Source: Sphingomonadaceae bacterium (lineage in GTDB: Bacteria; Pseudomonadota; Alphaproteobacteria; Sphingomonadales; Sphingomonadaceae). Taken from it: a stretch of 32,837 bases of DNA. The notes below the pieces were generated by a model, which was given only the letters and a program-made list of their open reading frames with translations, ran no database searches and was not told the DNA's origin. The position numbers and the translations under genes were made by a program. This document shows positions 1-8,166 of this stretch, piece after piece (positions within the stretch are counted from its first letter, which is position 1; every line of letters starts with the position of its first letter). Where the stretch lies: assembly GCA_009920915.1 (NCBI GenBank), contig RFZB01000014.1:1-32837 (forward strand), read 5' to 3'.

Positions 1-2035
1 GGTCATAGCGGACTGGGGGTACTGGCAAATGCCCCGCCATGGTTTCCAGCCTGAGCCAAAAGCGTGAGGCATTGCTTGGCCCACTGCCATCCCGGCGCGC
101 GCGCGTCAGCAGCACGTGCGGGGCGCCCAATGCCCCTGCCAAATCATGCGCCGACAGGCCAATACGCCGTTCCAAACTGGGCAGGCTCAGCGCCCGCCGA
201 ACGGGGGGCGCAAGCCAAGGGTCTGGCGTGGGCAAGGCCGGCCAACTGCCTTCGTTCAGTCCAGCCAAAATCATCAAATCTGCCGATTGCAGCTTGGCTT
301 CCAACAGACCCCAGATAAAGACCCGCGGATGGCCCCCACGCGCAGGTCGGCAGCTGATGCTATCCAGCAGATCCCGCAACAGCCGCGGCAGATCAACTGG
401 GTTAAATGTGGCTGGGCCTTCGGGGGCAAAACGCTGAAGCCTGGCAAAAAGATCGGCTAAGCTTCGGCCCATTTCGCCTGCCCAAACAGCGTCCCCCGCC
501 AGAGCCTCTAGCCCTTGGCGCAGCACATCCAGCAAATCGGCTAAACTGCCCCCTTTGGCAAAACCCGCCTCAACAGGCGCCAACAGCGGGACGACTGCCT
601 GCCACCAGATAAGGGCCGTCTGGCGGCGGCGTGCGGTGCGCGCATCGCCTGTTTCCAAACAGCGCGTAATGCCTGCCAAACCAGCCGCCGGACGCGGGCC
701 ACGCAGCGCAAGGTCCAGCGCGCGGGCCCCATCCAGCCACGCCAGTCGCGCCTCTCCGGCTTGGACCAAGGGATGCTTTAGCAAGCCCAGTAAGGGCACC
801 GGGGCAAAGCTCTCTGCCGCTGCCGTTGCAAGGTCCAGCAGCAGCATTCCCGGTGGCGTGGCAGATAATGGCCGGCCAGCGGAGTCATCCGCCTCAACAC
901 CCCAGCGTTTCAAATGGGCAGTCACGCGCCGGGCCAAGCCCCGATCCGGCGTGACCAGCGCAACAGTGCCGGGCCTATCCAGTGCTTCGCGAATGGCAAG
1001 GGCAATGGCCTGCGCCTCATCGGCCGGCGTCGCCACTTCCATTGCGTGGACACCCGAAAGCCGCTTTTCCGCGGCGGGAAGGCCAACCCATTTATCGGTA
1101 AAGCGCGCTGGAGCCAGGGCATTAGAAATGGCCCGTGATCGGTCCGGCGCAGCCGCCACATCGCTGCCATACCGCCATAGCTTCACCTCTGCCCGGCCCA
1201 CGCCCATGCGATCAAGCAGTTGGAACAGATGGAATTGCGGGTGTGATTCAATTGCCCCTTGCCCATCCGCGCCGGCAATGGCGGCCCATTCTTCATCGGG
1301 CATATGCTGGTCCAACCCGGCAAGGACGACCTGCCCATTGGCAAGGCGCGCCACAGTGCGCAGCAGCCGCGCCACGGCACGCGCGCCCGTGCTGATACCC
1401 GCGGCCAAAACAAATCCGGGGGCGCCCTCTGCCGCCCAGCGTTCGGCCACACGCGTCAACAGCGCATTGCGCCGGGCCGCCAAATCCATCACGCCGCGCG
1501 TGCGGCATTCCTCAGGCCAGCGGGCCAGCACGCGGATCAACAGGTCAAACGCCGCTTCCCAATGGGCGGATAAGCCCTCCACCAGCTCAACGCTGCGCAA
1601 ATCCGCGAGACTACGTTCTTCCACCAGCAATTGGTCCAGCACGCGGCCCAAATCCGCCGCCAGCCTCAGGGCTTGGGCGGCGTCTAGGGGGCTTTCCTGC
1701 TGCAACAGCCGGGCCAAGATCATCTGGCGCTGCAACGGCTCAATCGCTGGCGGCAATGGCGCCTCGCTTAACGGGTCAAGCGCAGGGCCCGTACGGTCAT
1801 CCAGCTCTGGGTCGCCTATGGGCACCAGCCGGGGCATCAGCACGCCTTGGTCTGCCTTGCGCACAAAGGCGTCGCTGATTGCTTGGACAGCGCGGTTATT
1901 GGGCAGCAAGATAATGCCCCGGGCCAACGCCATTGGGTCGGACCCATGCTGCGCCAAAACGCCCGTCACCAAAGCATCAGCAAAGGCCCGGTGCGGCGGA
2001 ATCGTGTAAACGGCGGGGTCGCGCCGTTCAGCCAT
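1..2035 (-). CDS. addB: AddB, double-strand break repair helicase/nuclease subunit (3' end off window)
   Basis: This is the AddB subunit of the AddAB helicase-nuclease, which resects double-strand breaks for RecA-dependent repair. About 678 codons are present, read from ATG at 2035; spot checks at the start, around 1200, around 600 and at 1-120 are open. The protein starts MAERRDPAVYTIPPHRAF, followed by the AddB-type segment GIILLPNNRAVQAISDAF. Further on it has HPQFHLFQLLDRMG and, near the left edge, HVLLTRARRDGSGPSNASRF, both typical of alphaproteobacterial AddB. From family knowledge the full protein is near 1000 residues, so the C-terminal PD-(D/E)XK nuclease domain and its Fe-S cysteines lie outside. 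The start overlaps the upstream gene's stop (ATGGCTGA, 2028-2035), so translation is probably coupled. The partner addA would be expected further left. Confidence 0.9.
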   Translation of the reverse strand, partial: MAERRDPAVYTIPPHRAFADALVTGVLAQHGSDPMALARGIILLPNNRAVQAISDAFVRKADQGVLMPRLVPIGDPELDDRTGPALDPLSEAPLPPAIEPLQRQMILARLLQQESPLDAAQALRLAADLGRVLDQLLVEERSLADLRSVELVEGLSAHWEAAFDLLIRVLARWPEECRTRGVMDLAARRNALLTRVAERWAAEGAPGFVLAAGISTGARAVARLLRTVARLANGQVVLAGLDQHMPDEEWAAIAGADGQGAIESHPQFHLFQLLDRMGVGRAEVKLWRYGSDVAAAPDRSRAISNALAPARFTDKWVGLPAAEKRLSGVHAMEVATPADEAQAIALAIREALDRPGTVALVTPDRGLARRVTAHLKRWGVEADDSAGRPLSATPPGMLLLDLATAAAESFAPVPLLGLLKHPLVQAGEARLAWLDGARALDLALRGPRPAAGLAGITRCLETGDARTARRRQTALIWWQAVVPLLAPVEAGFAKGGSLADLLDVLRQGLEALAGDAVWAGEMGRSLADLFARLQRFAPEGPATFNPVDLPRLLRDLLDSISCRPARGGHPRVFIWGLLEAKLQSADLMILAGLNEGSWPALPTPDPWLAPPVRRALSLPSLERRIGLSAHDLAGALGAPHVLLTRARRDGSGPSNASRFWLRLETMAGHLPVPPVRYD

Positions 2036-2789
2036 GGGCGATCACGGCCTCGGTTGCGGGAATGGCGGCTGGCGTCCCAACATCAAACCACAGCCCTTGA
2101 TGAACAAGGCCAAAGCAGCGCCCCTCGGCAATTGCGCGATCCCAAAAGAGGTTGGTGGAAAATGGCCCCTCAGGCGCATCTTTCAACACCCGCTTCGACA
2201 GCATCTGAATGCCCGTATAGACGAAGGGCGCAACTTTGCCGGGCTGGCGACGCGACAGCCGGCCCAGCCCATCCATATGAAAATCGCCTGCGCCATTATG
2301 GTTGTGCGCCCGCGCTTGCGGCACCAACAGCAACAGCGCGTCCATCGCGCCATCATCCCATCGGCTAGCCAAAAGGCGCAGCGTATTGACGGGGCCATCG
2401 ACCCATAAATTATCGCTGTTCACGCACAAAAACGGGTCCGCATCAATTAAGGGCCGGGCGTGCATCAGGCCACCGCCGGTTTCCAGCAATTGGGCACGCT
2501 CATCCGAAATCACAATGTCCGGGCCTTGGGTGCGGCGGCGGACATGGGCTTCCAAGGCATCAGCCAGATAATGGACGTTGACCACCGCTTTTTCGACGCC
2601 GCCTTCGGCCAAGCGATCCAAACAATGGTCAAGCAAGGTCTTACCACCCACTTCCACCAGCGGCTTGGGCCGCGTGGCCGTTAAAGGGCGCATCCGCTTA
2701 CCCAGGCCAGCCGCCATGACCATCGCAGTGCGTGGCGGGGCTGCATCAACATCTGCCGAAACAGCCAAAGGCTTGCGCGCCCTGTTCAT
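2028..2789 (-). CDS. murU: Nucleotidyltransferase, MurNAc-1-phosphate uridylyltransferase (MurU) type
   Basis: A 253-residue sugar-phosphate nucleotidyltransferase. After a ~20-residue N-terminal extension it has the signature MVMAAGLGKRMRPLT followed by TRPKPLVEVGGKTLLDHC, the nucleotide and metal-binding loop of the family, and CVNSDNLWVDGP, the usual metal-site Asp region. Its start forms an ATGA overlap with the upstream kinase (2786-2789). The kinase plus nucleotidyltransferase pair matches AmgK/MurU, which in Pseudomonas and Caulobacter convert recycled MurNAc to MurNAc-1-P and then UDP-MurNAc, bypassing MurA and MurB. The fold alone would also fit a mannose-1-P or glucose-1-P nucleotidyltransferase; the MurU assignment rests on the pairing. 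No promoter is visible in front of it, so it should be expressed from upstream in the divL-addB operon. Confidence 0.8.
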   Translation of the reverse strand: MNRARKPLAVSADVDAAPPRTAMVMAAGLGKRMRPLTATRPKPLVEVGGKTLLDHCLDRLAEGGVEKAVVNVHYLADALEAHVRRRTQGPDIVISDERAQLLETGGGLMHARPLIDADPFLCVNSDNLWVDGPVNTLRLLASRWDDGAMDALLLLVPQARAHNHNGAGDFHMDGLGRLSRRQPGKVAPFVYTGIQMLSKRVLKDAPEGPFSTNLFWDRAIAEGRCFGLVHQGLWFDVGTPAAIPATEAVIAHG

Positions 2790-3784
2790 GGCTGAAAGTC
2801 AATCCAATAGGCGGCCCGCTTTTCCACCGGCACATTGGCGTCGAACCAGTGGCGCACAGGCGCCATATTGGGCTGCGCCAAATTGCGTTCTAACAGGCCC
2901 CACATCCGCGGCTGAAAACTGGTATAATGCGGCTTGCCATCCCGCTTCCACAGCCGAACAAACACACCCAAAATGCGGGTATTGCGCTGCGCCCCAAGTG
3001 CCCAATACGCAGCCTCAAACGCTGCGCTTTGGCCGGTTTCGGCCATATAACGAGCCAATTCTGCCGCCTCGACCGATGGGCTGACATCGCGCCGGGCATC
3101 TTCCAACATCGAGACAAGATCATAAGCCGGGTGGCCGACCAGCGCGTCTTGGAAATCAAGCAAGCCAAAACGTGCCACGCCCGATTTTCCATCAAGCAGC
3201 ATGATGTTTTCGGCATGATAGTCGCGCAATTCGGTTACAGTCTGGCCCTGCGCCTCAATTGGGGCCAGCGCCTCTTGCCACGCCGCGATAAAGCTCTGCT
3301 TATCAACATCAAGGCCAACGGCAGGACAGTACCAATCGGTAAACAGCCCAATTTCATCCAGCCATTGTGCCAGACCATGCGGCTTTAACCCGGCCGGCGG
3401 GGCATGACGGTGCAGCGCAATCAGAACGTCAACAACGCCCTGATAAATGCTGGGTTCCAGCGAAATGTCAGCATCCACTGTCTCACGCATCCGTACCGCG
3501 CCAAAATCTTCAATCAGCAGCAAGCCCTGATCCAAATCGCGCGCCAAAATCTGCGGGGCGGCAAGGCCAATGGACGTCAGATATTCTGCGACATGAATGA
3601 AAGGCCGTGGGTCTTCCTGCGGTGGCGGCGCATCCATCAACACTGCACTGCGCGCGCCATCAACAATGCGGAAATAGCGGCGGAATGAAGCATCACCAGC
3701 CAGCGGCAAAATCTGCGCGCCAGCCCAGCCGGCTTGTTCCAGAAAAGCCACAGCACCGGGCGGAGGAGTCATTTGAAGGGCCAT
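2786..3784 (-). CDS. amgK: Anomeric sugar kinase, aminoglycoside phosphotransferase fold (AmgK type)
   Basis: About 332 residues with the APH/choline-kinase fold. Visible motifs are the ATP-binding N-lobe (GDASFRRYFRI, then SAVLMDAPPP), the catalytic loop RDYHAENIMLL (Brenner-like HxxN) and the metal-binding LLDFQDALVGHPAYDLVSML. In the AmgK family this kinase phosphorylates the anomeric carbon of MurNAc/GlcNAc; the next gene would activate the product to a UDP-sugar. Two starts are possible: ATG 3784 (MALQ..., preceded by GGAAG about 5 nt away) and ATG 3772 (MTPPPG..., an ATGA overlap with the tsaE stop). The open frame extends to 3898 inside tsaE, but that extension is out-of-frame tsaE sequence. 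The stop overlaps the next gene by ATGA. The family call is firm; the exact substrate is inferred from context. Confidence 0.82.
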   Translation of the reverse strand: MALQMTPPPGAVAFLEQAGWAGAQILPLAGDASFRRYFRIVDGARSAVLMDAPPPQEDPRPFIHVAEYLTSIGLAAPQILARDLDQGLLLIEDFGAVRMRETVDADISLEPSIYQGVVDVLIALHRHAPPAGLKPHGLAQWLDEIGLFTDWYCPAVGLDVDKQSFIAAWQEALAPIEAQGQTVTELRDYHAENIMLLDGKSGVARFGLLDFQDALVGHPAYDLVSMLEDARRDVSPSVEAAELARYMAETGQSAAFEAAYWALGAQRNTRILGVFVRLWKRDGKPHYTSFQPRMWGLLERNLAQPNMAPVRHWFDANVPVEKRAAYWIDFQP

Positions 3785-4224
3785 CGTTCTTCCCAAGACG
3801 GGGACAGACGGGCTGTCAAGCGGCGTGGCCCATCTGCGGGCAGCGAGATGTGGAGACGCAACGTTTGCGGCCAAAGCCAAGCCAGACGTTCGGGCCATTC
3901 AATGACCAATGCCCCGTCATAAAGCGCTTCATCCAGCCCCAATTCCTCGGCATCCTCGGGGCTATCCAGCCGATACAGATCCACGTGCCAAATCGGCAAG
4001 CGCAGTTGCGGCGGAGAATAGGGAATGACAAGGGCAAAGCTGGGGCTTGGCGCATCTTCCTCCAGCCCCAATTCAGCCAAAATGCCGCGAGTCAGGCTGG
4101 TCTTGCCCGCACCCAAATCACCCGACAAGGCGACAACATCGCCCGCGCGCACCACAGCACCAAGGGCTTGGCCGGCATCATGCGTGGCCTGTGCGTCTGG
4201 CAAGATAAGTGTTTTCTCAATCAT
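3769..4224 (-). CDS. tsaE: tRNA threonylcarbamoyladenosine biosynthesis ATPase TsaE
   Basis: A 151-residue P-loop ATPase, normal length for TsaE, which works with TsaB, TsaD and TsaC to make the universal t6A37 modification of ANN-decoding tRNAs. Walker A is GDLGAGKT (about residues 35-42), followed by SLTRGIL. The family hallmark HVDLYRLDSPEDAEELGLDE and the later VIEWPERL are intact. Its ATG overlaps the divL stop (ATGA, 4221-4224), and its own stop overlaps the kinase downstream. It sits between a cell-cycle kinase homologue and a sugar kinase, a conserved alphaproteobacterial arrangement with no obvious biochemical reason. Nothing looks degraded. Confidence 0.95.
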   Translation of the reverse strand: MIEKTLILPDAQATHDAGQALGAVVRAGDVVALSGDLGAGKTSLTRGILAELGLEEDAPSPSFALVIPYSPPQLRLPIWHVDLYRLDSPEDAEELGLDEALYDGALVIEWPERLAWLWPQTLRLHISLPADGPRRLTARLSPSWEERWPFK

Positions 4225-6581
4225 ATGCGCGGCAACTCTATCTGCACCGCAGTGCCCAAGCCAAGCTCTGAAATCAAATTGAGTGTCCCGCCATGGCCTT
4301 CGACATATTGGCGGGCCAAAGGCAGGCCCAGCCCAAGCGCCCGGCCAGTGGCTTCTGCTGCCTGCGCGCCCACACGGCTAAACCGATCCAAAGCCCGGGC
4401 TTGATCACGCGCATCCATACCTGGGCCATTATCCGAAACAACAATCAATGCCTTGGCGTCAGTGCCGCTGCCATGGATGAGGACACGTCCCCCATCTGGC
4501 GTATACACAATGGCATTTTCTAACAGCTGATCAATGGCCTGCCGCAACCGCCGCACATCGCCGCGTATCGTGCCCAACGAAGCCTGTAGATCGACAACCA
4601 AATCCAGCTGCTTTGCCTCAATTTGAGGTTCAAATGCCTGTGCTGCTTCCGCCAAAAGTGCAGATAAATCCACAGGCTTGCGCTCCATAGGCAGGGCACC
4701 TGCATCACCTTGAGTTAAATCCAGCACATTATCAATCAACGTACCGAGACGATCCGTCGACTCCAAAATCGCAGCGATATAGTCCGCCGCTTGCGCAGGC
4801 AGTGCCCCGGCAAGACCGCCCTGGAGCATTTCGGCAAAGCCCTGAATAGAGGTCAGCGGCGTGCGCAATTCATAGCTCATATTGGCCACAAAGGCTGTTT
4901 TGACGCGGTCCGCCTCTTCCAAAGCAAGGGCGCGTTCGCGCAACATCTGTTCGACTTGGCGGCTGTCGGTCACATCCAGCATGGTAAAAAGCGCTGCCCC
5001 ATCCGGCAGGGGGACGGCCGCAAAATCATATTGGCGGCCCGTGCGCAGTGCAAAGCGCCCTGTACGCTGTTTGCGGTCTTGCGTGGCAGAGCGGACCAAT
5101 TCTCGCATCAGGCCTGCCCGGTCTGGCGTGGCCAGCTTGGGCGCTATGGCCTCAACCAGGGCATCCACGCGCGGGTGGCCCGATAGAAAATCTTCTTCAA
5201 AATCCCAAATATCAACAAAGCGGCGGTTCCACGTGCTTAACCGCCCACTGGCTTCAAAAACGCCAATGGCTTCAAACAAATTGTCCAGCGTGGCGCGGCG
5301 GACACGCAACAGCGTATCGCGTGCAATTGCCAATTGGGCCTGCTCAGTACGATCTTCAAAAATGGTCAGCAGACCGCCATCTGGCAAAGGCTGGGCCACA
5401 CAGCGCAAATGGGCCCCGCCGGGCAGAACCCAGCTTTCCTCAATGGCGCCATCGGCTCTGGTAAACCAGTCGCGGCGCTCTGCCTTCCATGCCGGAAAAT
5501 CCCGCATCTCCGGCACGCGTCGGGCCTCGCGCATCCGATCTAACAGCCGATCAAAATCGGGCCGCTCGGCCACCCATTCGGGCTTTAAGCCAAAAAGTTG
5601 CTGGAACGGGCGGTTGCAAAAAACCAGCCCATGGTCGGGCGCGAACTGGGCAACAGCGGCGGACAACCGATCCAGCGTATCGCGCTGCGCCTCGGCAAAG
5701 CGGCGAAAGGCGGCACGTGCCCGCTCGACATCTTCCACATCAATGGCATAGCCCGCAACGCCAGCCTCACCCAGCGGTACATCAACAATGCGGATGGTGC
5801 GTCGTTCGCCCGTCAATGTTGCTGGCACAATCCGCCATAGTGCTTGGCCGCTTTGCATTGCCTCAGCCGCTGCCTGCACGGGCGAGAGGCCCTGCGCATG
5901 ATCTGACAATTCAAGGCCACGCCGCACCACTTCTTGCGCGCTTTCGGCCTCCACCGCCCGGACATAGGCAGAATTTACGCGCATCAGCCGCAAATCTGGA
6001 CCACGGTGCCACATGGGGAATGGCGCTGCCTCTAACAAACCCGATATGGTCGCAAAATCGGCAGACAAATGGCTGACATCTGCGGTCAGGCGGGCAATCT
6101 CGGCACTGGTTTCGGTCGCATCAAAAAACCAGATCGTCACAGCCTTTGGCCCGGCAATTCGGCTGGAGGCTAAGGCGCCCTTTGCCAACAAGGTGCGATT
6201 GCCTTTTTGCGGGACAAAGCTGCGCGTAAAGCTGCGGGCTGTTTTGCGGGCCGCAGCAATGTCTTCTTCCAACGCGCTCAGGTCTTGAGCGGTCAGCCCG
6301 GCATCACTGGTCGATAAATCAGCCAGTTTTTCAGGCAGGCGCGCCAGCCCCAGCCACGACATAAGGCGGGGTTGGGCCTCTAATTTGCCATTTTGGCGGA
6401 CCAGCAAGGGGCTGGCAGGTGCGCCATCCAAAAGAATGGCCAGTCGATCTGCTTGATCGCTGCTGCGGCCAACACGCCGTTGCAACCGCAAGCCCGTGGC
6501 CAGCGCCCATGCGCTTGCCGCAAGCCAAAGCGCCATGACGGATCCCGCCAAAAACGCGGCTGTGGTCGAGAGAGTTAACAT
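4221..6581 (-). CDS. divL: DivL-like sensor kinase homologue with Tyr in place of the phospho-accepting His
   Basis: A 786-residue membrane sensor. One N-terminal transmembrane segment (about residues 6-30, AAFLAGSVMALWLAASAWAL) is followed by several PAS-like domains (roughly 185-300, 300-430 and 430-545), a coiled helix and a HisKA-like dimerisation domain. The H-box reads FVANMSYELRTPL: the phospho-accepting His is Tyr570 (TAT, minus-strand codon at 4872-4874). The ATPase domain is complete: N-box QLLENAIVYTPDGG, G1 VSDNGPGMD, F-box LDRFSR, G2 GLGLPLARQYVEGHGG. In Caulobacter DivL the same Tyr occurs and the protein acts as a polarity and cell-cycle regulator of the CckA-CtrA pathway rather than as an ordinary kinase. 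The ahcY-divL-tsaE neighbourhood also supports DivL. ATG 6581 has GAGGGG directly before it. A strong hairpin (6597-6624) lies just upstream. Confidence 0.88.
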   Translation of the reverse strand: MLTLSTTAAFLAGSVMALWLAASAWALATGLRLQRRVGRSSDQADRLAILLDGAPASPLLVRQNGKLEAQPRLMSWLGLARLPEKLADLSTSDAGLTAQDLSALEEDIAAARKTARSFTRSFVPQKGNRTLLAKGALASSRIAGPKAVTIWFFDATETSAEIARLTADVSHLSADFATISGLLEAAPFPMWHRGPDLRLMRVNSAYVRAVEAESAQEVVRRGLELSDHAQGLSPVQAAAEAMQSGQALWRIVPATLTGERRTIRIVDVPLGEAGVAGYAIDVEDVERARAAFRRFAEAQRDTLDRLSAAVAQFAPDHGLVFCNRPFQQLFGLKPEWVAERPDFDRLLDRMREARRVPEMRDFPAWKAERRDWFTRADGAIEESWVLPGGAHLRCVAQPLPDGGLLTIFEDRTEQAQLAIARDTLLRVRRATLDNLFEAIGVFEASGRLSTWNRRFVDIWDFEEDFLSGHPRVDALVEAIAPKLATPDRAGLMRELVRSATQDRKQRTGRFALRTGRQYDFAAVPLPDGAALFTMLDVTDSRQVEQMLRERALALEEADRVKTAFVANMSYELRTPLTSIQGFAEMLQGGLAGALPAQAADYIAAILESTDRLGTLIDNVLDLTQGDAGALPMERKPVDLSALLAEAAQAFEPQIEAKQLDLVVDLQASLGTIRGDVRRLRQAIDQLLENAIVYTPDGGRVLIHGSGTDAKALIVVSDNGPGMDARDQARALDRFSRVGAQAAEATGRALGLGLPLARQYVEGHGGTLNLISELGLGTAVQIELPRI

Positions 6582-6596
6582 CCCCTCAAATACGCA

Positions 6597-6624
6597 AAGA
6601 GGCCCGACATATGTCGGACCTCTT
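6597..6624 (-). terminator. Hairpin between ahcY and divL, probable ahcY terminator or attenuator
   Basis: Near-perfect 14-bp inverted repeat: AAGAGGCCCGACAT against ATGTCGGACCTCTT, with one C/T mismatch that would pair as G-U in one RNA strand. Read on the minus strand it lies about 47 nt past the ahcY stop, and the stem is followed by TTTGCGTATTT, a weak U-tract. It ends only about 15 nt before the divL start codon, so it may set how much ahcY transcript reads into the divL operon, or mask the divL ribosome site. Intrinsic termination is likely but not certain because of the poor U run. Confidence 0.6.
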
Positions 6625-6671
6625 ACGAACTTCAGCGACGGAAAGAAACCGTCCCTTAGTCTAAAACATGG

Positions 6672-8060
6672 TTAATAGCGGTAATGATCCGGCTTAAACG
6701 GCCCTTGGGGTGTGACCCCGATATAGGCCGCTTGCTTTGGCGACAATTTGGTCAGCTTAACGCCTAGTTTTTCAAGGTGAAGTGCAGCCACCTTTTCATC
6801 AAGATGCTTCGGCAGAACATAGACCTTATTCTCATAGTCGCCATTCTTGGTGAACAGCTCAATCTGCGCCAGCACCTGATTGGTGAAGGACGACGACATG
6901 ACGAAAGAAGGGTGACCCGTGGCGCAGCCCAAATTCACCAGACGGCCCTTGGCGAGGATGATGATCTTCTTGCCATCGGGGAATTCAACCAAGTCTGTGC
7001 CCGGCTTAATTTCATCCCATTTATAGTTGGACAGTGCCGAAATTTGAATTTCGCTGTCGAAATGGCCGATGTTGCAGACAATCGACATCGGCTTCATCGC
7101 CTTCATATGCTCAGCCGTGATGACGTCTTCATTGCCCGTGGCCGTCACGAAAATATCGGCACGTTCCACGGCCTCTTCCATCGTGACGACTTCATAGCCT
7201 TCCATTGCGGCCTGCAGCGCGCAAATGGGGTCAATTTCCGTCACCAGCACGCGCGCACCACCCTGACGCAGCGAGGCGGCAGAGCCTTTGCCCACATCGC
7301 CAAAGCCCGCGACACAGGCAATCTTGCCTGCCAGCATCACGTCGGTTGCGCGGCGAATGGCGTCGACCAGCGATTCCTTACAGCCATAGAGGTTGTCGAA
7401 TTTCGACTTGGTGACGCTGTCATTCACGTTGATGGCCGGGAAAGGCAGCTTGCCGTCCTTGGCAATCTGATACAGGCGGTGGACGCCCGTCGTCGTTTCT
7501 TCCGACACGCCCTTAATATGGGCGACTGACATGGTCAGATAGCCCGGCTTTTCCTTGATGAACGCCTTCAACGCGCGCTGAAATTCAACTTCTTCGGCAT
7601 TACCGGGTTCGGGCAGGCTTTCCCCGGCCTCAAGGCGGGCACCCCAGAGCGCAAACATGGTGGCATCACCGCCATCGTCCAAAATCATGTTGGTGGTTTC
7701 ATTGCCCCAATCAAAGATGCGGCCCACATAATCCCAATATTCGGCAAGGCTTTCGCCCTTCACGGCAAAAACCGGAATACCGCGGGCCGCAATGGCGGCC
7801 GCAGCATGGTCTTGCGTGGAATAAATGTTGCACGTCGCCCAGCGGACCTCTGCCCCCAGATCAACCAAGGTCTCAATCAGCACCGCCGTCTGGATCGTCA
7901 TGTGGAGCGACCCGGTAATGCGGGCACCCTTTAAGGGCTTTGACGCGCCATATTCACTACGCAGTGCCATCAGGCCCGGCATTTCGGTTTCAGCAATTTC
8001 AATTTCCTTGCGACCAAAATCGGCAAGGCTCAGGTCGGCGACGACATAATCATGGGCCAC
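6672..8060 (-). CDS. ahcY: Adenosylhomocysteinase (S-adenosyl-L-homocysteine hydrolase)
   Basis: AhcY reversibly hydrolyses S-adenosylhomocysteine to adenosine and homocysteine with tightly bound NAD, removing the product inhibitor of methyltransferases. I chose GTG at 8060, giving 462 residues ([20 protein letters not shown]...). GGAG lies 9 nt upstream, and the open frame can only be lengthened by a TTG at 8078 that has no ribosome site and would lie in front of that Shine-Dalgarno. Visible features are the substrate region [17 protein letters not shown], the NAD loop [10 protein letters not shown], the helix [17 protein letters not shown] and the conserved C-terminus FKPDHYRY. It is monocistronic or leads weakly into divL through the hairpin at 6597-6624. 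A palindrome at 8128-8147 probably controls it. Confidence 0.95.
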   Translation of the reverse strand: MAHDYVVADLSLADFGRKEIEIAETEMPGLMALRSEYGASKPLKGARITGSLHMTIQTAVLIETLVDLGAEVRWATCNIYSTQDHAAAAIAARGIPVFAVKGESLAEYWDYVGRIFDWGNETTNMILDDGGDATMFALWGARLEAGESLPEPGNAEEVEFQRALKAFIKEKPGYLTMSVAHIKGVSEETTTGVHRLYQIAKDGKLPFPAINVNDSVTKSKFDNLYGCKESLVDAIRRATDVMLAGKIACVAGFGDVGKGSAASLRQGGARVLVTEIDPICALQAAMEGYEVVTMEEAVERADIFVTATGNEDVITAEHMKAMKPMSIVCNIGHFDSEIQISALSNYKWDEIKPGTDLVEFPDGKKIIILAKGRLVNLGCATGHPSFVMSSSFTNQVLAQIELFTKNGDYENKVYVLPKHLDEKVAALHLEKLGVKLTKLSPKQAAYIGVTPQGPFKPDHYRY

Positions 8061-8127
8061 GGGATATTTCTCCGGCAAAAATAGAATATCGCTGCCCTAG
8101 CGGTTCACACGCGCCATGGCAATCCAA

Positions 8128-8147
8128 ATATAAAGCTTTCTTTATAT
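8128..8147. promoter_or_regulatory. AT-rich palindromic operator upstream of ahcY (SahR-like candidate)
   Basis: Perfect 8-bp arms ATATAAAG and CTTTATAT around a 4-nt centre, located about 68 nt upstream of the ahcY GTG start and only 20 nt from the yqgE stop. It stands out as almost pure AT in a GC-rich region. Methionine-cycle genes in Proteobacteria are often controlled by the ArsR-family repressor SahR, whose alphaproteobacterial sites I recall as ATAAAG/CTTTAT-type palindromes. That match is from memory and not checked. It does not resemble an SAH riboswitch, which needs a longer structured leader. Confidence 0.5.
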
Positions 8148-8166
8148 CCTTATCTCTGCTGCGCCG

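Noticed and set aside
555-2009. Long plus-strand open frame of 484 codons
   Set aside because: It lies opposite addB, is Ser/Arg/Ala-rich without domains, and the minus strand reads a recognisable AddB throughout.
8061-8166. SAH riboswitch before ahcY
   Set aside because: The gap holds a short AT palindrome but no multi-helix structured leader between it and the start that I could recognise.
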